Shown here: one piece after another, positions 44,514-49,348 of the stretch | Position numbering within the stretch: position 1 is the stretch's first letter | How the letters are laid out: every line of letters begins with the position of its first letter | Assembly (NCBI GenBank): GCA_944383275.1 | Contig: CALWOV010000007.1 | Span: 1 to 49,348 of the forward strand | Length of the DNA stretch: 49,348 nucleotides | Direction: 5' to 3' | Source of the DNA: an uncultured Clostridia bacterium | GTDB lineage: Bacteria; Bacillota; Clostridia; Christensenellales; UBA1242 | The notes under the pieces: model-generated | Seen by the model: only the letters and a program-made list of their open reading frames with translations | The model's database searches: none | Told to the model about the DNA's origin: nothing | Translations under genes and position numbers: made by a program

Positions 44514-45564
44514 CCATAAAATCTTTTAATTTTTTACTTCTGCTTGGGTTTTTAAGTTTACGCATTGCCTTTGCTTCAATCTGTCTAATTCTTTCACGAG
44601 TTACATTAAATTCTTTTCCAACTTCTTCCAAAGTTCTAGGGTGTGAATCATCTATTCCATAGCGTAATCTTATAACTTTTTGCTCACGAGGTGTAAGCGT
44701 TTCAATAACTGCCAAAAGTTGTTCTTTTAAAATTGTTTGAACCACATTTTCAGCAGGCGATTTTGCATTTTCATCTACTACGAAATCGTAAACCTCACTG
44801 TCGCCTTCTTCCCCTGCAGGGCTTTCAAGTGATGTAGGTTCTAGTGCAATTCGTTTAATTTCACAAATTTTTTCTTCTGTAAGCCCCATTTTTTCGGCAA
44901 TTTCTGCATCGGTTGGCTCTCTGCCAAGTTGTTGCCAAAGTTGACGATTAACTCTGCCAAGTTTATTAATTGTTTCTACCATATGCACAGGAATTCTTAT
45001 TGTTCTTGCTTGGTCAGCAATAGCCCTTGAAATTGCTTGTTTTATCCACCAAGTTCCATAAGTGGAAAAGTGAAAACCACGCCTGTAATCGAACCTTTCA
45101 ACTGCTTTTATAAGCCCCATATTACCTTCTTGAATAAGGTCAGAAAAACTCATACTAGATTTTCCAACATAACGCTTTGCAATACTAACAACCAAACGCA
45201 AGTTTGCTTCTACCAATTTCTTCTTCGCTTCTTCATCACCCATAGAAATTCGTTTTCCTAACTCAACTTCTTCTTCAGGTGTTAGCAAACTTACTTTTCC
45301 TATATCTTTAAAATACATTTTAACAGGGTCATTAATGTTTGCTTGGTTTATTAAAGATTCAAGCATTGCCTCGTTATCTTCTTTGTCTTCCTCTTCTTTT
45401 CTAATTTCAACGCCTTCATCTTTAAGTTTTTTAATTAACTCATCAATTTGGGAAGAATTTGCCTCATATTTAAGCATTCTAAGGTAAATATCTTCTTCGT
45501 TTATATAGCCCTTACGCTTGGCAATTTCTTTAATTTTTTCTAATTCTGTTTCTAAAAAATCCAT
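44503..45564 (-). CDS. rpoD: Primary RNA polymerase sigma factor (sigma-70/SigA)
   Basis: A 353-residue group 1 sigma factor that reads the TTGACA/TATAAT promoters seen in this window. Order: a shortened region 1.1 (1-75), region 1.2 ([19 protein letters not shown]), region 2 ([34 protein letters not shown] and the -10-reading [15 protein letters not shown]), region 3, and region 4 with [14 protein letters not shown] and the -35-reading [17 protein letters not shown]. Region 2.4 has Gly in TYGTWW where most have Ala. AGGGGGAAAG precedes ATG 45564. It follows dnaG by 12 bp. Confidence 0.98.
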   Translation of the reverse strand: MDFLETELEKIKEIAKRKGYINEEDIYLRMLKYEANSSQIDELIKKLKDEGVEIRKEEEDKEDNEAMLESLINQANINDPVKMYFKDIGKVSLLTPEEEVELGKRISMGDEEAKKKLVEANLRLVVSIAKRYVGKSSMSFSDLIQEGNMGLIKAVERFDYRRGFHFSTYGTWWIKQAISRAIADQARTIRIPVHMVETINKLGRVNRQLWQQLGREPTDAEIAEKMGLTEEKICEIKRIALEPTSLESPAGEEGDSEVYDFVVDENAKSPAENVVQTILKEQLLAVIETLTPREQKVIRLRYGIDDSHPRTLEEVGKEFNVTRERIRQIEAKAMRKLKNPSRSKKLKDFMDEY

Positions 45565-45576
45565 CTTTCCCCCTAT

Positions 45577-47373
45577 CTAATTAGATAATTTATCCTTTTG
45601 TTTTAAAAGTTCAAGCTTTTTAATATCAATTTCACGCATTTGCCTTAAAAGTTCTGCTCGGCGCGTTAAATCTGCATTTTTAAGTTCTTTTTCAAGCCAA
45701 TCTTTTTGAATTTCAAGTTTTCTTTGCCTGTTTTTTATTAAACAATCTTTCCATATTCTGCTATTGTTTTCATCTGATGAAAATTGGAAATTAATTATAT
45801 CATAAATTAAAGGTTTTGTGTCAACATCAAGAATATCAAACACACCACTAACTAATGCCGGCTTTTCTTTTGTTCCTTTTTTGATATAGTTATATAATGT
45901 TGATAAATCATAATCTATAAACTCTACATCTTCACAATCATCAATATTTGCATATTCTTTACGATGTAATAAACTAGCAAGCAAAAATTTATCTGCCAAA
46001 ATATAAGCATCTTCATTGGCTTTATTGTCTATAACAGGTGTTTGTGTTTGAACTATCTCTTGTTTTTTAACTTCTTTTTTTAAGTCTTGCCTTAAAATAT
46101 CAACAGGTATATTGGTAAGTTTTCTTAGCATACCAAGATAAATTTCTTTTTCCGTTTCATTGCTTAAAGAACGAATTATATCAAGTGCTTCGGCAATAAA
46201 TTTTGCTTTTTGTTCATTACTTTCTAGGTTATAGTTTGTTGCAAGTTCAGATATTTTATAATCTATTGCTTCAACAGCGTTATCTAAAACTTTTTGCATT
46301 GCTTCTTTGCCATATTTTTTTATAAACTCATCTGGGTCAAGCCCATCTTTTAATGTGGCAACTTTAACTGATAATCCTGTTGGAAGCAAAACATCAATGG
46401 TTCGTAATGTTGCCTTTTTACCTGCTTCATCGCCATCTAACATAATAATAACATTTCTACTTAATCTTTCAATTTCTTGCGCGTGGAACGGAGTTACTGC
46501 TGTTCCTAAACAAGCAACAGTGTTTCTAAAACCATTTTGATGCATAGACACTACATCTAACTGACCTTCAACTAAAATAACATAAGGTAAATCAGAACGC
46601 ATTTCATTTTTAAGTTTTTTTAGGATATTAATCGCAAAAACCGTTCTACTTTTATCAAAAACTATGTTTTGGGTGCTGTTTTTATATTTAGCAAAAGGCT
46701 TGTCCTCGATTAACCTGCCAGAAAACCCCACAACATCACCGTGAATGTTAATTAAAGGAAACATAAGCCTGCCACCAAAAGCATCGTAAGTTCTGCCATT
46801 AGAAACATCAACAAGACCTGCTTTTTTTAATATTTCCAAATCATAGCCTTGTTTTAAAAGATGTTTTTGCATACTTTCAAAATCTGGGCTGTAACCCAAC
46901 CCAAAAACTGCTATACTTTTAACACTTACCCCACGCTTTGCCAAATAATTCATTGCCAATTTACCTTTGGGTGAATTAAGCATTTCTCTGTAAAATTTTG
47001 CTGCATCAAGCAAGGTGTGAAGCGCTTTGTCGCGTTCTGCTTTTTTCTTTTGAATATCATCTGAACCGATAAGTGTGGGAACTTCCATACCTGCATTTTT
47101 TGCAAGCATTTGAACAGCCTCCCAAAAGTCTAAACCTTCATATTTTTCCACAAATGAAATCACATCACCACTAGCACCACAACCGAAGCAATGATAATAC
47201 TGGTCAACTTCATTAACAGAAAAACTAGGTGTTTTTTCATAATGAAAAGGACAAACACCCCAATGATTTTTACCTTTACGGTCTAGTTTTATATATCTAG
47301 ACACCACTGATACAATATCATTACGAGATTTTAACTCACTTAGCCATTCAGGAGAATAACCTTTATCTGCCAT
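45577..47373 (-). CDS. dnaG: DNA primase
   Basis: A 598-residue primase that lays RNA primers at the replication fork. The N-terminal zinc domain has CPFH (about 41-44) and CFGC (about 62-65). The TOPRIM core shows VILVEGQLDVVSMHQ and MLDGDEAGKKA with its metal-binding acidic residues. The C-terminal 150 residues form the helicase-binding region and are poorly conserved, as usual. AAGGAG precedes ATG 47373. Probably the first gene of the operon dnaG-rpoD-trmK-zinc-ribbon protein; a TATAAT (minus strand, 47423-47418) upstream may be its -10 box, though the -35 is weak and overlaps the recO terminator. Confidence 0.97.
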   Translation of the reverse strand: MADKGYSPEWLSELKSRNDIVSVVSRYIKLDRKGKNHWGVCPFHYEKTPSFSVNEVDQYYHCFGCGASGDVISFVEKYEGLDFWEAVQMLAKNAGMEVPTLIGSDDIQKKKAERDKALHTLLDAAKFYREMLNSPKGKLAMNYLAKRGVSVKSIAVFGLGYSPDFESMQKHLLKQGYDLEILKKAGLVDVSNGRTYDAFGGRLMFPLINIHGDVVGFSGRLIEDKPFAKYKNSTQNIVFDKSRTVFAINILKKLKNEMRSDLPYVILVEGQLDVVSMHQNGFRNTVACLGTAVTPFHAQEIERLSRNVIIMLDGDEAGKKATLRTIDVLLPTGLSVKVATLKDGLDPDEFIKKYGKEAMQKVLDNAVEAIDYKISELATNYNLESNEQKAKFIAEALDIIRSLSNETEKEIYLGMLRKLTNIPVDILRQDLKKEVKKQEIVQTQTPVIDNKANEDAYILADKFLLASLLHRKEYANIDDCEDVEFIDYDLSTLYNYIKKGTKEKPALVSGVFDILDVDTKPLIYDIINFQFSSDENNSRIWKDCLIKNRQRKLEIQKDWLEKELKNADLTRRAELLRQMREIDIKKLELLKQKDKLSN

Positions 47374-47426
47374 TTTTCTCCTTAAAACTAATAAAATTTT
47401 ATATGTAGTGTTAATTTATTATACGC

Positions 47427-47450
47427 AAAAAAGGGTTTAAAACCCTTTTT
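47427..47450 (-). terminator. Terminator of the era-yqzL-recO unit
   Basis: AAAAAGGGTTTT and AAAACCCTTTTT form a near-perfect palindrome with flanking A and T runs, between recO and dnaG. Confidence 0.8.
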
Positions 47451-47474
47451 ATTTTTAAAAAAATTTTTTATTTT

Positions 47475-48203
47475 TTAAACTTTTAAACTTTTTATATGTT
47501 TATTGAAGCGAAAAGCAAAATTTTCTGCCAAAACAGAACTTATTTCTTTTAAATTGATATCATTGATTTTTATAGAATCTAGCCTTTCAATTTCAGTATT
47601 TTGAATTATATTTAAACTTTTTAATGCACCTAAAGAAATTTCCTTACCAGCACTGCACGGACACATTCCACAAATAAAGCCACCTAAATCATAATCAAAA
47701 ATTATATGGGTGTTAAATTCTCCATTGCACTGCTTACATCTATCAAGTTCAATTTTATACCCACTTAAATCAAACAAATCTAGGGCAAACTTGCAAAACA
47801 CAATTTGTGGTTGTGGGGTATGATAGGCAAGCATTTTTAAACACTTTAATAATTCAACAAATAATGCCCCACTTGGTTCTTCTGGGTTTAACACATAATC
47901 ACACATTTCAAGTAAACAACTTGCAACAATAAGTTTATCATAATCTAGTGATATATCAAAAAAACTTTCTATTTCCAAAGCATTTGCAACAATGCAATGC
48001 TCGCCCTTTTGAACAAGTGTCCATTCAGCAAAACAAAAAGGTTGACCTGCAAATTTAAGTTTTGCTTTTGGTTGCCTACACGATTTTAATTTTGCAACAA
48101 TTTTACCTTCATCTGCCGTAAAAATTGTTAATATTTTATCACTTTCCTGATAGTTTATTGCTCTTAAAACTATTCCCTTTTCTATTCTTTCGCCTTGGTT
48201 CAT
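47475..48203 (-). CDS. recO: DNA repair protein RecO
   Basis: A 242-residue RecO, which loads RecA on single-stranded DNA together with RecR/RecF. The N-terminal OB fold starts with KGIVLRAINYQESDKILTIF, typical of the family. The C-terminal part has a zinc site with CKQC (about 152-155) and CGMC (about 171-174). The start at 48203 has GGAAGAAG directly upstream. That start lies within the 3' end of yqzL, giving a 65-bp overlap in a different frame, so expression is probably coupled. The length is normal. Confidence 0.95.
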   Translation of the reverse strand: MNQGERIEKGIVLRAINYQESDKILTIFTADEGKIVAKLKSCRQPKAKLKFAGQPFCFAEWTLVQKGEHCIVANALEIESFFDISLDYDKLIVASCLLEMCDYVLNPEEPSGALFVELLKCLKMLAYHTPQPQIVFCKFALDLFDLSGYKIELDRCKQCNGEFNTHIIFDYDLGGFICGMCPCSAGKEISLGALKSLNIIQNTEIERLDSIKINDINLKEISSVLAENFAFRFNKHIKSLKV

Positions 48204-48324
48204 CTTCTTCCTTCTTTATAGAGTGATAAAGCATATAGTCACCTATTGCTCCTGTTTCACAAAAACGATTCCAACATAATGTTTCAATTTCTTTTTGCCA
48301 TTTTTCTCGTTCTTTTTTGTTCAT
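48139..48324 (-). CDS. yqzL: YqzL-like small protein
   Basis: A 61-residue protein between era and recO, the classical place of yqzL in Bacillota. The core LCWNRFCETGAIGDYMLYHSI matches the family pattern W..F..TG.I..Y(M/L)L. The N-terminus is charged and helical, and the C-terminus basic (PRRKNRKGN). Function unknown; probably a small cytoplasmic protein. AAAGGGGTGG lies upstream of ATG 48324. Its 3' end overlaps recO by 65 bp, longer than in most relatives, because the C-terminus is extended by about 15 residues past the conserved core. It is 44 bp behind era. Confidence 0.85.
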   Translation of the reverse strand: MNKKEREKWQKEIETLCWNRFCETGAIGDYMLYHSIKKEEDEPRRKNRKGNSFKSNKLSGK

Positions 48325-48368
48325 TTGCCACCCCTTTAATTAAGGTGTGCAAAAGATTAAAAAATATA

Positions 48369-49262
48369 TCAACTTTCTTCGCTTGCATAACCAATTTCAC
48401 TAAGCAAGCCTTCTCGATTTCTCCAATTTGGTTTAACTTTTACCCATAATTCTAAATTAACCTTTTTGCTCAACATTTTTTGCAGTGCTAAACGACACTC
48501 TTGCCCAATTTCTTTAATTTTCGCACCTTTCGAGCCTATTATTATACTTTTATGCCCTTGTTTTTCGCAATAAATAGTTGCCGTTATCATTTCAATATTA
48601 GGGTTAGACACAATTTGCTCAACAACTACCCCTACACCGTGTGGCACTTCATCATTTATGTGCCATAAAATTTTTTCACGAATAAGTTCAGCAATAACAA
48701 AGCCGATTCCCTTATCTGTAATAACATCGTCTGGAAAATATTTTATTGTATCTGAAAGTTTTTCAATACAAGCATTAAGCAGGGGTTCTAAATTTTTCTT
48801 TTGCAATGCCGAAATACAAAAAATTTGCTCTAAATTTTTTATATCATTTAAAACGCTTAATCTTGGGAAAACTGCCTCTTTTGAACTTAAATCCATTTTG
48901 TTTACAACAGCATAAACACTGGTTTTACCTTTACAATAATTTGTTAATTCGTTTAAATCATCTTCAGCAAAGTCTTTACTGCCGTCCATTACATACAAAA
49001 TAAGGTCAACATCTTGCGTTGCATTATCTATGTTTTTCTGCATATAGTTATCTAGTTCTGTTTTAGATTTATGTATTCCCGGTGTATCAACAAAAATTGC
49101 TTGATAATCTTTATTTGATAACACCCCTAGAATTTTATTTCGTGTTGTTTGTGGTTTTGGTGAAACGATAGAAACTTTTTTACCTATTAACGCGTTTATT
49201 AAAGTTGACTTACCAACATTGGGCTTACCAACAACTGCTATAAATCCCGAACGAAAAGCCAT
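48369..49262 (-). CDS. era: GTPase Era
   Basis: A 297-residue GTPase that binds the 3' end of 16S rRNA during 30S maturation. G1 GKPNVGKST (about 12-20), the switch with PQTTRNKILG, G3 DTPGIH and G4 NKMD are intact. The C-terminal KH domain shows GSKGAKIKEIG, the GxxG RNA-binding loop. It ends in a short extension, EIGYASEES. AAGGAG precedes ATG 49262; the AAG of that site is contributed by the last unit of the 19-bp tandem repeat. First visible gene of the era-yqzL-recO unit. Confidence 0.97.
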   Translation of the reverse strand: MAFRSGFIAVVGKPNVGKSTLINALIGKKVSIVSPKPQTTRNKILGVLSNKDYQAIFVDTPGIHKSKTELDNYMQKNIDNATQDVDLILYVMDGSKDFAEDDLNELTNYCKGKTSVYAVVNKMDLSSKEAVFPRLSVLNDIKNLEQIFCISALQKKNLEPLLNACIEKLSDTIKYFPDDVITDKGIGFVIAELIREKILWHINDEVPHGVGVVVEQIVSNPNIEMITATIYCEKQGHKSIIIGSKGAKIKEIGQECRLALQKMLSKKVNLELWVKVKPNWRNREGLLSEIGYASEES

Positions 49263-49271
49263 TTTTCTCTC

Positions 49272-49347
49272 CTTGTGTTTTTATTAACTGCTTGTGTTTT
49301 TATTAACTGCTTGTGTTTTTATTAACTGCTTGTGTTTTTATTAACTG
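49272..49347. repeat. 19-bp tandem repeat, four exact copies, at the window edge
   Basis: The unit CTTGTGTTTTTATTAACTG starts at 49272, 49291, 49310 and 49329. All four copies are identical, and the array touches the end of the window, so more copies may follow. It lies directly upstream of the era ribosome site. Confidence 0.95.
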
Positions 49348-49348
49348 C

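Overview
The window comes from an AT-rich, low-GC Gram-positive genome. It looks like an uncultured gut-type member of Bacillota, class Clostridia; this is inferred from gene content and gene order, and no 16S gene is present. Supporting clues are the gene orders era-yqzL-recO and dnaG-rpoD-trmK-zinc-ribbon protein, Shine-Dalgarno sites of the AAGGAGG type, sigma-A promoters, and secreted proteins built from InlB/Listeria-Bacteroides and GLUG repeats. TGA serves as a real stop (for example in the glpA-like gene), so the standard bacterial code applies.

Layout. 1-5.2 kb: an AraC-family regulator broken by an in-frame stop, divergent from a fused ABC ATPase/FtsX-type permease, then oligoendopeptidase F. 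5.3-8.2 kb: a large lipoprotein with alternating beta repeats and a C-terminal SGNH hydrolase. 8.5-10.6 kb: a nitroreductase, a tRNA-Arg(ACG) locus carrying a duplicated 5' tRNA half between its promoter and the intact tRNA, and a YugP-type membrane zinc protease. 11-14.1 kb: an orphan protein, a possible Myb/SANT-like DNA-binding protein and rsgA. 14.3-20.8 kb: a 2,142-residue cell-surface repeat protein. 20.9-24.7 kb: a coiled-coil orphan, thrS without a TGS domain, and a hairpin-rich repeat array. 24.7-30.3 kb: a NadR-type NMN adenylyltransferase, a TPR protein/YkvI transporter pair, and a three-gene operon (PQN-rich membrane protein, dCMP-deaminase-like protein, small membrane protein). 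30.6-36.3 kb: a glycerol module in which glpK is followed by a monoglyceride-lipase-like hydrolase and is divergent from a GlpA-like dehydrogenase, a second flavoprotein and a DUF1667 protein. 36.5-38.5 kb: an orphan internal-repeat protein and a SPOR-like membrane protein. 38.6-42.7 kb: groES-groEL and typA. 43.1-49.3 kb: a minus-strand housekeeping block (era, yqzL, recO; dnaG, rpoD, trmK, zinc-ribbon protein) ending at the window edge in a 19-bp tandem repeat.

How it fits together. Most of the window is core biology: translation, ribosome assembly, replication, chaperones and NAD synthesis. The accessory content is surface display plus a compact route that could use glycerol released from monoacylglycerols. 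I see no defence system, prophage, transposase or CRISPR array. The most unusual structures are the tRNA-Arg transcription unit with a half-tRNA repeat in its leader, the alternating inverted-repeat array behind thrS, and the orphan repeat protein at 36.5 kb.
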